DNA of 64,000 nt from Symbiodinium natans (taxonomy: Eukaryota; Sar; Dinophyceae; Suessiales; Symbiodiniaceae), in NCBI GenBank assembly GCA_905221605.1, contig CAJNDS010002074.1, forward strand, positions 61,001 through 125,000, given 5' to 3'. Of the stretch, positions 1-11,308 are shown in pieces (position 1 is the stretch's first letter; every line of letters begins with the position of its first letter). The notes beneath the pieces are model-generated. The model ran no database searches. It was given only the letters and a program-made list of their open reading frames with translations, and was not told the DNA's origin. The position numbers and the translations under genes are program-made.

Positions 1-1900
1 CCTTTATACCCCAAAAGGTGTAGAATCCCCCACAAAAAGGGTACCCCTTTGTTTTAGAGACGTCCGAATAGGTCAAGCACTTCGGAGCACAACTCATCCA
101 CTCATGGACGATTCTTCACCCAGGGTCCATCCCGGAGGTGGTCGGCCGTCGTAGGGGAATGTGGTCTTAGCTTCTTCCGCTCTGGAGCAGTCACGCACAC
201 ATCGGTTGCGTAGCACGGAAACGGACGCGCTCCATCCGCCACCCCATTTGGCACCGACATTTTGGAGTCCGCCAAGCGGCCTGACCTTCCTCGGACGTGC
301 CGAACTGCTTCCACTTGTCGCGCCAAAGCCTGCCTCAGCACGGGAACACTTGCTCAAAGCAACCACTGGTAACTACAGCCGACTATCCATGTGAAGACCA
401 GCAGCGCTGCTCCCACCATAGGTTTGGTGGTGATGTTACGAAGCTTTCCAGCATGTCCTCACAGCGGCTCTAGAACTCTGTCAAAGCAGAGGTGAACTCC
501 CCTTCGTGTCGTGGTGCAAATGCAACAGCTGGCTGTTGGACTAGCGGCGACAAATAGGAATACGCATTGCTTCTAGTATGCACCGGTAGGAAGGACGCAC
601 GTTCAATGTTGCAGCAAACATATTTTCAACCGTCTCCAAGACTCCCCCATGCCTGAAGCCTGTCTTGTTGCATGGTGGGGTTGGGGACGTGTTGCCAGGA
701 AGTACTAAGATCTTACTGGCATGCTATTCTGCATGGTTTTCGATGCTTCATGGAAGTTTACAAAGTGGTGCGTTTTTTCTTGCGCCCCTCAAGCGACAAG
801 GGATGAACTGCTAGCCCGTCTCCACCAGTCGCAGCCTTCCGCCTCGACCATCGACTACTCTTGGGGGCAAGTCGCGTCTGCAGGATATCCGGGCTTCGTG
901 GCGCGATCCTGATTTTGCAGCGACGGATACTGGCATGTGCCACATGTGCCTTTGTACAGGCATTCTTGCTTTTTGCTGCCGGGGAACCCAGTAATTCCAG
1001 TATGATGGATCTTTGAGGTACAATTGCGAGTCCTGTCCGCTGAGTGACGCACCACTCCGGCTGAGCCACTTCGCTCAGACTTTAAACCTGGCTCCGGCGG
1101 AGGCCTTGTCATAGATTATTCCAGGAGTTGGATATCTCTGCCTCCGCGGGGGTACTGAGCATGCTTTGCGGCAAGTGTCTCCCTAAAGTAGATGACACGC
1201 AGCACAACTTCTCGTCGAGCTGAGGCGCGCTTCTTCTGTTTTCGCCTTTGATGTGGCTTGACTTATGCTAGCACTCGACAGGGAACTTGCGGAAACGTGC
1301 AGAGGCACAGCTGAACCTTCCACCGATGTGTGGTAGTGTTATGGGAGCTGTGTGGAATTCATCGCAACCGAAGTCAACGTGACAATTTCTTCTGAAACAT
1401 CGAGTTGAACAAGAAATGCAAGCGCGCTAAAGAAGATGTGTTTGACAAGTTACAAGGAGAACCTGCGGCTTCATTTCATTGGTTCATAGATTTTGCGCTC
1501 GAGAGGACCCAATGGGGCCTGGGAATAAGTCTGACCGATTTAAGTCTGACTTGCTGTACGCACCGTGGGCTTACCGGGAACTGGTAAACTCCCGGCGAAA
1601 CTTGCTTGGTCTGCAATTTGTTTCTATGACAGTTGGAAAGAGTGGCGCTGCTTCGCAAGAATTGACAAGTTTCAGGCAGTGTTCGCAGCTTACCCTAACC
1701 TGAAGAACTACAAAAAGACTTGAAATTCCTCGGGGGGCCTTGTGATTTCTGAACAAACTTGCAAATTCTCAGGAGACTGTAGTTGTTGTCATTCATTCCG
1801 ACATCCCCAAGCCACAGTGCACCATTCAACAAAGGATGCGGTACTTATCGTTGTGGTTGTTTCCGTGTCCTTTGTTGCTCCTACTTGCTAAGCAGACAGG
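1..1900. other. no recognisable gene
   Basis: I see no gene here that I can support. Short open frames exist on both strands (for example around 100-370 and 760-1070 on the minus strand), but none shows a known motif or convincing splice-flanked coding structure. The first 60 bases contain GGGTACCCCTTTG and CCCCAAAAGG, which resemble the end of the second palindromic-element family described elsewhere in the window. Confidence 0.4.
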
Positions 1901-1910
1901 CTCCATTTCT

Positions 1911-2010
1911 TGGGATGTTCTCCTTACACTAACAGTCCTCAAAAGGGACTATAGTGCCCCCGATTATATAATCCCTATTAAGGACTGCTCGTATAAGGGG
2001 GAACATCCCA
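1911..2010. mobile_element. short palindromic element, family 1, copy 1
   Basis: About 100 bp bounded by TGGGATGTTC and GAACATCCCA. The inverted arms continue inward through (C)TAACAGTCCT / AGGACTG(C/T)(T/C)(A/C)GTA. The same arms recur at 2160, 38283, 50649 and 56236. Size, inverted ends and copy number fit a non-autonomous MITE. No coding capacity. Confidence 0.75.
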
Positions 2011-2159
2011 ATCCTGTTTTTTTGGTTTCATGGTGTTGGTTGCGTTTCGGCTTTGGTGGTTCGAGGCGTTGGCTCCTTGTTTGCCCGCGAAGGACCTCCA
2101 ACAGCTCCAACACAAGCTAAACAGCAGGCAACCCAGGAGCTTCTTTTTGAACTGTGCAT

Positions 2160-2257
2160 TGGGATGTTCCTTCTTATACTAACAGTCCTTAATGGGGGTT
2201 ACAATAGGGGGTGCTAGAAACCTTACTAAGGACTGTTAGTAAAAGGAGAACATCCCA
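2160..2257. mobile_element. short palindromic element, family 1, copy 2
   Basis: The same inverted ends (TGGGATGTTCC...GAACATCCCA) and internal arms (ACTAACAGTCCTTA and AAGGACTGTTAGT) as the copy 150 bp upstream. The central loop differs. Two copies so close together could be a local double insertion. Confidence 0.75.
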
Positions 2258-2490
2258 AATTATGGATCTCTTTGCATGGTTTACAATCACAAGTGTTTCG
2301 ATTATTTGTTTAGACACAGATATGCGAACAATAAATACAAGTTTCTCGGCGACGGCTTCAATCAAACACAAAGCTGAGGGAGACTATGGGGCGGGGGACC
2401 GTATGTAACATAATACAATACAACGCAACACATTATTGTATCATATGGAACTGAAAAAAGAAACATACGCCTGGCGGATGTGTCTATTTC

Positions 2491-2592
2491 TGGGGGGCTT
2501 TCCGAAATTACGGGCTTACTGGGGTGCGTATTATCAGGGAATCCTACTATTCGGGCAAGTATATTGGGTCCCCGATTGTCGTAACCCCCCCA
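2491..2592. mobile_element. short palindromic element, family 2
   Basis: Begins GGGGGGCTTTCCGAAATTA and ends GATTGTCGTAACCCCCC. The interior carries TATCAGGGAATCCTACTATT. These blocks (a TTTCGTAAACCCCC-type end, GGGGTACC near the end, GGGAATCCTACTATT in the middle) recur at about ten places in the window, which defines a second MITE-like family. Confidence 0.65.
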
Positions 2593-3066
2593 AAAAAGAA
2601 CTGCTGCAGCAAGGCACCATGGCTGACACCCCGCGCAGCGCCTGGGCGTTGCGAAGCTGTCTGCTGTCAGAATCACAGGCTCACACACCTTTCAGCGGGC
2701 TTTGAGGGCTCCAAAAGCTTTTGAAAGAGGACTAAGGGCTGTGAGTTAAGACTAACCCTAAACCCTAAACCCTGGAGTTTTAGGGGCTCGTGCAAAGCAA
2801 GCATGAATCCAGATCCTGGGGACCGGGCCATTGGTGAAGCTGCTCGGCTGCGACGAGTCAAGCTCGGGGAACGCCGGGTCTCTTATCTACTATTTGCTCA
2901 AGAACCCCAAAAGAAAAAATAGGGGGGTTCTTAAGCAAGCAGTTCTGTTAGTCTCTAGGTCTCTTCTGTAAGTCTTGTGTGGCTGGCGCGGTGTATCATG
3001 TCAGTTGGTGCAAGTAGCACAGTGTAGGGCCTCGAAAGTGTCTCATGCTCTGCATGTAGCCGTGAT

Positions 3067-4413
3067 TCATGCTGTGCCATAGCTCTGTTGAGCTTCGAAA
3101 GGGCTGCGGCGTAGATTCAACATCGAAGGGCAAGAATGCTTAACGTGCTCATGCAGATTGGTGGCTGGCATGATCGCCTCGAGTTGAGCTTCCCTCGAGT
3201 GGAGCTCATGCTGCAGCCGGCTGACCTGTGACGATGGTTGGACTGAAGGTGCCTTATGGCTTAGGATGTAGAGTACTAAGCTGTGGCGAAAGCGAGAGCT
3301 CACATTTGGCTAGTGCAGATCCGGAACTTTTGTGAGCATCTTATTTGCAACTCCACGGAACGACCTTGAACCAATTTATGGTGACAAGGGCTGACAGGCA
3401 GCACATGAGCAAATGACTGATTTAAGCTGAGTTTCAAAGATGGAGCATACAGCCCCATGCTATAGCTACAAGATCCTACCACTGCACCAGCATACGATGC
3501 CAAAGCAAACTATGCTGCAAAAGTGCTCCTCGCCACCTGACTCTCCCCTACGATACTTTCTGAGAGTGGACTAGGCTGGTAAATCTCTTGTTCTAGCTGA
3601 TGATACTTTTCTGTGTCACTTCTCAATACTCGCGACAGACCAGCTACAGTAGACGAACTAGCGTGCCTCGGACATGTCCAGCCCGGGGGCTTGCCTTGGC
3701 TCACCAAGTTCTACATGATCTCTGGCATGCATGCCCTCCCCTCCCCCCCCCCCCCCCCCCCCCCCCAACCCCCCTCCCCCCCCATCTGGGATAATCTGAG
3801 ACTCGAACATGCTATCAAGCTTGGAAGCCTCAAGGGTGCCAGCAGCACTCAGGCAGATGCTATGCTCACGTGGCATTGACTGTGGCATGCAAACCTGTCT
3901 CGAATAGGTGCGTGTTCGATCTCGAGCGACCCACCAGTTGCGCCATCTCCACATTGGCGGCATCGACCCGGCTCCTGAAGAGATCCGAGACTCGGCCCAG
4001 GCCCGGATAGCCAGGCAGGGCTCCAGCAACATGAGAAACACAAGTGGGAAAATGCTTCCGCTGAGGTCGGCGCTGGTGCGTCGAAGCAACTTGCTCAAGT
4101 CTGCTGAGGTCCGCCTGCCATGCGCATCCTTCAGCCCTCATTCCAGAGCAAGCTGACCGTCTTCAAAGCATCGCGAGCCACATGGTGCCGCCAGTGCCTG
4201 ATGGCGTGAAGCACCGGTGTGCGCATGGGACAACGCAACCTGGCAAGGGCTTCCCCCGGCAAAGAAGTACGCATGCCACGTGCACAATGGGGCATCCATG
4301 CGCAGTGTCTCCGAAGCTTGGGCGCCGCCTCCTGCTCGCAATGCTCTTCCTGCATTCGCTGGAGCAGATCAGTCACATCATCCACCTGGCGGGCTTCAGC
4401 GAGTCGTCAACGC
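3067..4413 (-). CDS. putative multi-exon coiled-coil protein
   Basis: Unrecognised gene fragment. Several consecutive minus-strand blocks read as helical, charged protein. Near 4413-4131 there is a stretch beginning RLAEARQVDDVTDLLQRM and running on through QEEHCEQEA. Near 4110-4050 there is ADLSRLEQVASTHQRR. Near 3620-3540 there is DTEKYHQLEQEIYQ, and near 3230-3170 SSQVSRLQHELHSREAQLEA. The heptad-like spacing of hydrophobic residues and the density of E, Q and R suggest coiled coil. The first block is preceded by CGCCAG|GTG, a plausible acceptor. Exon joins between blocks were not resolved. A long C tract (about 3738-3783) sits between two of them, presumably in an intron. Family and function cannot be named from sequence alone. 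The coordinates cover the range of evidence, not a single open frame. Confidence 0.4.
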
Positions 4414-4649
4414 CTTCAAGGCTGTTTTCTTGCCTAACCCGCCTGCCGACTGATGGGTTTTTGAGCAGAATTGAAGCAATCCCCATGTTTCAGTTCTTAG
4501 CTAGAAAAACCCCTTTTATACAAGCATCAATTTCATTGTCGCACTCAACGGCAATACCACGGGCAAAGACCCGCAACGCCTTTCGAAGCAGGTCGCTGTG
4601 GTGCTCTTCGTGAGCCTCTGGGCAGAAGAATCGGCGAGGTGCCATGCAC

Positions 4650-4769
4650 ACCCTAAAACCCTAAACCCTAAGCCCTAAGGTCTAAACCCTAAGCTCTAAA
4701 CTCTTAAGACCCTAAGCTCTTAAAACCCTAAACTCTTAAAACCCTAAACCCTTTAACCCTCAACCCTAA
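4650..4769. repeat. degenerate CCCTAAA telomere-like block
   Basis: About 120 bp of CCCTAAA units mixed with CCCTAAGC and CTCTTAAAA variants. It is one of dozens of interstitial telomere-like blocks in the window and lies between the coiled-coil exons and the ion-channel gene. Confidence 0.85.
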
Positions 4770-5141
4770 TTCTTGCCATGTCCGTGCCTGGACACTTACA
4801 TCACATTCCCTCATCTTGCCAAAAGCACCCACTGCTGGTTTCCATCAAGCCGCCAAAACGGCTTGGATCACTGCAGAGCTTGGCTGCTTGATCCATTCTG
4901 GATGAAGGGCCAATCCGCGAAAACTGACGGTGAATGGTGCTTCCATCCTCAGACCCATGCCTCCTGGCCCGTAATATTTTACAAGCTTCTGTCAAAGGTG
5001 GGCAATGGCTAGGAATGTGCGAAGCAAAAAAACACACTATATTGCACTATGTAAATCGCGTAGTGGCAGCATGCTTCATGGCCTTGCCATGTGGTTCCTT
5101 CACACTTTGTGCTCTCAAGCAGGGAATGCCCGGCATGCCTG

Positions 5142-7221
5142 TCAAATCAGGTAAGGCGCAGCCTGCGGCGATCCGCTGGACAGAACTATAGACAATTCCG
5201 ACTCATTCTCAGGTGTGTAGACGCCAGTGAGGCTCCCAAGCTGCTTCTTCAGATGATTCAGCTCCATCTCTACAAAAGCCTGGAATTTGCCCTGGTTGCG
5301 TAGCAGCCAGGTCTGTTCATGGATGAGCTTTCCTACGTCCATGGCAGTTGCCTGCCCCCGCAGTCTCAAACAGCCAGCCAAAAACTCCTCGACTTCAACC
5401 TCCCCACCGCCATCCATGTCCAAGAGCTTGAAGAACGACCACGCGTCATGTACCTCCAGCCCGAGAGTAGCGAAGTATTCCTGCACAGCTTGGCTCTCGA
5501 AATTGGCCCGAAACATCTCGTAGGTAATCGATCCCTGATTCGCCTCGTTTGCGCCGAAGGCCCGAAATAGCTTGCTGATCTTCTGCACGTGCGCTTTCTT
5601 GTCAGCAAGAATGGACTGCACCCTTGTGGCGTGATCATTCTGGGCACCTTCAATAGCACTCTGACCTTAGTACTGACTATGTACAGGCTGCAGCCGCGCA
5701 AAATTTGTCAATGTCTCTCAGAGACTGGAACGATGTGAGTTTCCAAACACTAGGGTCGCCTCACTGGATCCCTGATTTCGAAAACCCCAGATACAAGTAG
5801 GGTTTAGGGTTTAGGGTTTAGGGAAGTAGTACCGCAATCAACCAGATCAACGTCTTGTGGGTCTCAACTCTCGGTTTTTCGCAACTGAGTTCGCCACAGA
5901 ATGCTGCAGTGACCACATTTAACCTAAGTCTCGCTCACACCGGACGACTCAAAATTCTTCAAGCATGCTCGAGCCCTATGTTAGTATGGTTGGTGTTCCA
6001 GAAGTCTGCAGCAAGAAAGTAAACAAAGTTTCTGTTCGCAAAGCTAAGTTACACGGCGAAATACGTAAACGAGATATAGAAGAGAAATATTACGACCCAA
6101 GCAATGGAGATCTGCATCAGGGGAGCCACCAGTTCTTCCCAACTTACACCCCCAGCAATGCTCATGAACAAGCTGAGGTAGGAATGCCCGAGGGAAGCAA
6201 AGTGCCTCTTAGCCAACATCAGCTCCCTTTGAGAAAGCTTTGCTGCTTCTGGATCCAGCAAATGGCTGTTGACGGCTTGGCAGAAGAGCACAGAAAAAAC
6301 ATACACGATGAGTCCCAGCAGTACCAACGCCCACGCGAGGGTCTTGAGCGTGTTTACGATCGAGGCAATCAGTGTTCGCAAGGCAAGGATAAGTCGGAAC
6401 ATACGCAGTAGGCGAACGGCTTTCGCAAGTCTGGTGATGCGAATGATGCGAAAGGGCTTCATGCCACTCAATCCGGAGACGCCTGAAGAAGAGCCGTCCG
6501 GCGTATCATTTGAATAAGATGCATCCAAGACAACTTCCCAAATCGAAGTTGCGACGATGAATATATCAAAGTAGTTCCATGCCCAGTCGCCGGATGTGAA
6601 GAAGCTACATCTATGTACGAGTAAGCGAAGCGACAACTCCACAGTAAAGATAGCAGCGTAGGCATACTGCACCACCTGCATCCACAACACATGCTCGTAG
6701 CTGTCTCTGTTTGCCTCTACCTCAAGGCCAATAAATATGGCCTGTGTGACTACCACGAAGGTAAAGAACATCTCAAACCAGGGGGACTTGACGATCTTGT
6801 CCAACTCGCTCTGCTTCTTCTTCTTATTATTCAACTCTGAATCGGCAGGGACACTGTGTCTCATGGACATTCTGTGGGCGTTCGCTTGGCGAGAGCGATC
6901 TTGTTCCCCAAAAGTCTTGAACAACCTGGGGTGGCTACTTGATCTCGCTGATTCCAAGAAGTTCCCGTCTTGTCTTGAACTTTGCACGCTCAAGCTTGCT
7001 TTCGGCAGGCTATCTATGAGGTGGCGCAGCATGCTATCCTGGTCGTCAAGTCTGCGTGAAACAATGCCATGCTGCTGAACCAGCAAGTTGTGAAGGTCAG
7101 GCCAGGATGGCTGCGAGTTGCCCTCAGCAACCTTCCAAGCTCTTCCAGGCATTGCAGATGAACTGGGCTGCGGATGCTCAACAGTTGCTTGGTCGTCGCA
7201 TGTTTCCCCTGCGTCGGCCAT
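5142..7221 (-). CDS. voltage-gated cation channel with EF-hand, three exons
   Basis: One-domain voltage-gated ion channel of the plasma or an internal membrane, about 570 residues. Exon 1 (7221-6053) starts at an ATG in GCCATGG context; an earlier in-frame ATG lies at 7248. Numbered from that earlier ATG, it carries S1 about 157-177, S2 188-211, S3 223-241 (NYFDIF), S4 266-294 with a basic residue every third position (R267, 270, 273, K276, R279, 282, 285), S5 301-325, pore loop 355-373 (AGGVSWEE) and S6 from 380. A 29-nt exon 2 (5923-5895, LNVVTAAFC) completes S6. Exon 3 (5665-5142) begins QSAIEGAQNDHA and carries one good EF-hand loop, DMDGGGEVEVEE. Intron 1 is GT-AG (6052-5924). Intron 2 most likely uses a GC donor (5894-5666); a GA donor joining at 5660 is the alternative and costs one residue. 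Channels of this VSD-pore-EF-hand layout are common in dinoflagellates. The filter lacks the usual acidic residue before the S-W pair, so ion choice is uncertain. Confidence 0.92.
5801..5823. repeat. TTTAGGG block inside channel intron 2
   Basis: Three tandem TTTAGGG units lying within intron 2 of the channel gene. This shows that the telomere-like blocks are not confined to intergenic DNA. Confidence 0.9.
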
Positions 7222-7259
7222 GGCAGCAGCAAAGGTGTGTGTGATCATTTGCGCCTAAG

Positions 7260-9180
7260 ACATCATCAGGCAGCAGGCTTGACATTGGTAGGGCCGGCAA
7301 CGGCAGTTGAGAGCGCCGGGCTGGAAACAAACACAGATGTCTGTCTTGACTACTCGTGTACACGCATAGAGTACCTGCAATGAAGTCGCACGCCCTGGAC
7401 CAACCATGTCTCCCACCTAGCGCAAGCTGCTCGACCCTCGAGGTTTTTGACTGCCCCGACCCCCCCCCTCCCCTCCCTCCCCCGACCCCCTGGTCCGGGG
7501 TCGGATAAACAGGACCTTAACAAGAACCAACTCAATAAACTGCCAACAAGCTGTCGACTTTTTCAAAGCGATGGCTCACTGCGCTGGTCGTCGACCAGGC
7601 CAAGAAAGAAGCGGCTACTTCACCTTCCTTGCTCGTTGGCAAACACACAGGAAGCCACGGGGGCCACGACAGCTTTGACATGCGTTGACCAGTTTCAGGA
7701 GGTTCCTGGCATTGAATCTGCCGTGAGGGGGTTCACCAACGCAGCAAAGAGCGGCAATGCAATATAACGTGCCACATCCTGCCTTTCGACTCTGATTCTA
7801 GGCATTGGGTGAGCTGCTGTCGCTGAAATCAATCGGAAATGTTTCCCTGAGACTCCGAAAGGCTCAACAAGGACCCCTTGGTCCTTGATGGTCCTTCTGG
7901 AAGTGGCATTTGGACGATGGCTCCTACTTTCTCCTATGTTCCCTTTGGGACTTGCTTTGGCTCCATTCAAAAGGAGCTTGCACTGGCATTGTCTTTGCCC
8001 AACTTAGGGTTCTTGCAATGCAGTAAATTCAAAGAAGCCTTCAGCTGAGCTGGAGCTGACTTGTTCGGCAACAACTGCCGAAACCATTGACATCAAAAGT
8101 TCACATGACACATGCATCGGCAACTGCACACATTCGGCTATGGTACTGCACTTGCGAAACGTCCTGCGAAGGAGCAAGGCCGTGGCTAAAATCGTGCTCA
8201 CTGGCAAGCGACCAGAATTTCTCACGCTCGGGATTGCGAGAAACTGATCCCTGGATCAAGATCAAGTGAGATGTGTGCGTTGGGAGAATTTGTGGGAGAT
8301 GCAAAGCCACTTCGTCCACTGGGTTACATGCAGAAAGTTTCTCCAATCCAGAGTTCAACTGCTCTTGTGGCACAAAGCCAGAAAAGGAATCTGTTGGCCT
8401 CCAGCCAACTTCACATAAGTGATGACTGTGGCCAAACCTGTGATCTCGAATCCTCTACTGGTTTCCATTTCAAGGTGCAGGCTGCTTGAGCCACAGCCTG
8501 GGGTCGACACGTGGTCGTTTAAATGGCAGATTTCGCCAACAGCAGTCTAAACTTGGAGGTGGGTGTAAAGTCAGAATCTCCGCCTCAGTGTGCAGTGGCC
8601 CAGCGCCCGTGCACTGAGAATCGCCCAACCTACAAGTTCCCCACAAGAAAGCTGCTTTAACCCCTGGTTCCTAGTCGGGAATGATATACCCTTTAAGGGA
8701 TTATGTAGGGCCCTCATTCCCTCATTCCCTACTAAGAACCAGCCAGTTAAGGCTCATCTAAAGCCAAGCGTCTATGTTACCTCGAAGCCAACGGCCTCTG
8801 AGTTTTGCAGCAGCGACACATCTAAGCCAGGAAGAACTCCGAAGGCATCCTGCAAGAGGAACTTGTGCTGTGATGGTTTAGGGTTTAGGGTTCAGGGTTT
8901 AGGGTTTAGGGGGTAAGGTTTAGGGTTTTCTCCTCTGTTTATTTGGGGGTTAATGCTGGGAAAGCCTGTGGCATGAGACTCTCTCGTTTGGGGGCATGGG
9001 GGAGTTGAAGGAGGGGAATGTCAAAATCAGGAAGCAGCCATTTGGGCTTCTGAGTTTTCGCACCTGCGATCCTGAAAGAACAGTTCAAGGCCGGACTTGG
9101 TTGTAGCAACTTGACAAATCCAGTTTTTGCGTGACTTTAAACTCAGAAAGCAGAACTCGCAGAGATATGGGGGGTGTAGT
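7260..9180. other. no gene that can be supported
   Basis: This stretch lies upstream of the channel gene. Minus-strand frames at 7970-7695 (ending ALVNPLTADSMPGTS) and 8373-8101 (containing EKFWSLASEHDFSHG) look mildly protein-like but have no family signature and no resolved splice sites. A TTTAGGG block lies at about 8876-8930 and a palindromic element at 8664-8742. The channel promoter would fall near 7250-7450, but no promoter motif is recognisable. Confidence 0.3.
8664..8742. mobile_element. 79-bp palindromic element
   Basis: Near-perfect 21-bp inverted ends: CTGGTTCCTAGTCGGGAATGA against the complement of TCATTCCCTACTAAGAACCAG, with two mismatches. The interior contains ACCCTTTAAGGGATTA. 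It has no sequence in common with families 1 and 2 apart from size and symmetry. Confidence 0.7.
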
Positions 9181-9187
9181 GCGGCAC

Positions 9188-9254
9188 CTGGTGCTGGTTG
9201 ACGCTCTGCCAGCTGTACGTCAAGGCGTTGATCCAGCCGTTGCTGTCGAGACAC
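9188..9254 (-). CDS. coiled-coil exon
   Basis: A 67-nt block flanked by CTCTTCCAG| and |GTGCCG, encoding a helical run that includes SRQQRLDQRLDVQLAERQ. The splice-like boundaries and heptad composition support a real exon. The rest of the gene was not assembled; it may belong with the minus-strand blocks at 9.8-10.6 kb. Family unknown. Confidence 0.4.
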
Positions 9255-9773
9255 CTGGAAGAGTCAGGCTTTGAATGCACTGGGGCACCTGGCCAAACTA
9301 GCAACTCTCTACTGCTACCTTGACGAGGCACACAGCTGCCACCCAGTGGTGAAGCCCGCGTCCGTAGTCCTGGACAGGTTGCAGCAGGGCTCAGCAAGGA
9401 ACTGGGGGTTCAAGGGTCTTGGACCGCACATTGGGAGCATCAGAAGACAGGCCTTGACGTAGGACTTGTGGATGAACCAGGTGGGGAACACCTATGAAGA
9501 ATCGCCGACGTAACAGCTCGATCCACTTTCCGGTAACTTTTCAGTGGGAACTACGAAAACATCATCGGCCAGGGCACGGTGATCGTGAAGTTCAGTGGAT
9601 AGAGCAGAGCTTGAAAAGATGTTGACCAAACCACAGCTTTCGAACATCTCAGGTGGGTCACCTTCACCACGGCAAGCAGATACCTCAGTGGCTTCTCAAA
9701 ATCTTGATTCTCAAACGCTGCACCCCTCAAGGTCCCTAAACCCTAAACACTAAAACCTAAACCCTAAACCCTA

Positions 9774-10154
9774 AACCCGAGAGGCCTTGAGCCTAAGCCA
9801 TCCATAGTGGTTCATGGATGCCACCTGCAGTCTACAACCCTGACTCTCCCCAAAGCGAGCACAGAGGACACTGAGAAGCCAAGTGTCAACATGAAGGTTA
9901 GTACGAAGCAGACAGCCATCACTGCAGCCACAACCTTGGCAAACATTCTCAACGATTGGGCGCATCACCAGCATTGTCTCTTCATCATCAATTACGTCTT
10001 GGCGAGAACGTCCAAGAGCAAATGTCATGATCGGACAGAGAAAACACCTGTGCATAGAGCGCAGTGCAAGAATCAAGAAGCCAAGGAAGATTGCCGTGCC
10101 TATCTTACACATGATGGGAACATCACGCGCGCCTGCCACCCGGAAGACTAACAT
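9774..10154 (-). CDS. putative membrane-protein exon(s), unrecognised
   Basis: A 127-codon open minus-strand frame. It contains a hydrophobic stretch, KIGTAIFLGFLILAL, followed by an ATGCACAG|GTGTTTTC donor-like site. Further on it has acidic DVIDDEETMLVMRPIVENV and cysteine-rich CQGCGCSDGC. The frame ends in a CCCTAAA block. The first half reads like the end of a transmembrane helix; the second half may be another exon or an intron that happens to be open. No family recognised. Confidence 0.35.
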
Positions 10155-10375
10155 AAAAGACCCTAAACCCTAGACAACCTAAACCCTGAACCCTCAACCC
10201 TCCCCGCAAGGGATCCACGAATGCGGAGGCGCTGGTGCTGCCCCGGTGATGACCCCATTTCGAAGCACAATCCTAGGCTCCAACACACAAGCTCCTGTAG
10301 GCATGTAGGGTTTGGGGTTTAGACTGAGGAAGTTAGATTATGGAACTCGGAACCCTGTAAAGGCTGACAGGAAAA

Positions 10376-10612
10376 GCCTTGGCTCGTGTTTTGCTCCAGC
10401 GTAGAGCAATCCGCCACCACCAAACCGGCAGCCAACACCCAGCTGTATGGAAGTGCCTGCCAGCAGCGGCCAGAGTGCAAGATGAAATTGCTTGCGATGC
10501 TGCCTGACAGCGCTGTCAGTGCCGAGGCCTTCCCGAGCCAGTTCGCAAAGTTGAAGTTTCGAAGGCTGGCAGTTGCCAGGGTGGCAGCTATTTGCACTTC
10601 GACTAAACCTTG
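10376..10612 (-). CDS. putative exon(s) next to a TAG/CTA array
   Basis: An open minus-strand block reading LVEVQIAATLATASL, then NFANWLGKASALTALSG, then LPYSWVLAAGLVVADC. Composition is protein-like, with two moderately hydrophobic stretches that could be membrane segments. Candidate splice sites are present (CTGCCAG|C, CTGGCAG|GC). Directly upstream lies the (CTA)n array, whose minus-strand TAG units would end the intron. Family unknown. Confidence 0.35.
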
Positions 10613-10627
10613 GTGTGAATCTGCATG

Positions 10628-10663
10628 AGGACTTACTACTACTACTACAACAACAACTACTAC

Positions 10664-10757
<94 letters not shown>

Positions 10758-10760
10758 ACG

Positions 10761-10800
<40 letters not shown>

Positions 10801-10836
10801 GGACTACGACTACTACTACTACTTCTTCTTCTTCTC

Positions 10837-10876
<40 letters not shown>
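10628..10876. repeat. (CTA)n / (TAG)n array
   Basis: About 250 bp of CTA trinucleotides with CGACTA and CTTCTT interruptions. The long valine or leucine frames seen here are products of the repeat and are not protein. Confidence 0.95.
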
Positions 10877-11308
10877 ACGCGAATATGTCAGGATGGTCTC
10901 AGATCCAAGGAGCACAAAGTGATCAGGCAGTAATGGACGCCGGCACGAATGTAGAATGCCTCAGCAATCCAGGGCAACGCGCACTTGAGGTATCTGCCTC
11001 TTGTCTGCCGCAGCCCTTCCGGTAAGCCACAAGTAGGAAAAAACATGCCAAAGCAAAGCCACACTCTGAAAGAAGTTGAAGACAACATGCAACTATCCAG
11101 TCAGGCATTCTGCCAAACCACTGAACTGGAGTCCAAGAATCTAGTTCCAACGAGGGTGGCGGCAAGTCCAGACAGTCTTGGGCGACCCTTGGATTCGTGT
11201 GCTTCGGTGCCGCCCAGTCAGCCGTCTACAACCTAACGGTTACGCGCACGCTCGTCTTTGCCTCTGTGTTTCTTGATTTACCTTGCTACACAAGCCAGTT
11301 AGCGTTAA

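Noticed and set aside
5965-6411. 148-codon plus-strand frame
   Set aside because: It lies antisense to the S5-S6 coding region of the channel, which has strong family evidence on the minus strand.
10573-11025. 150-198 codon poly-Leu / poly-Val frames
   Set aside because: They are translations of the (CTA)n array; no protein-like sequence except where real exon-like DNA begins at about 10612 on the minus strand.
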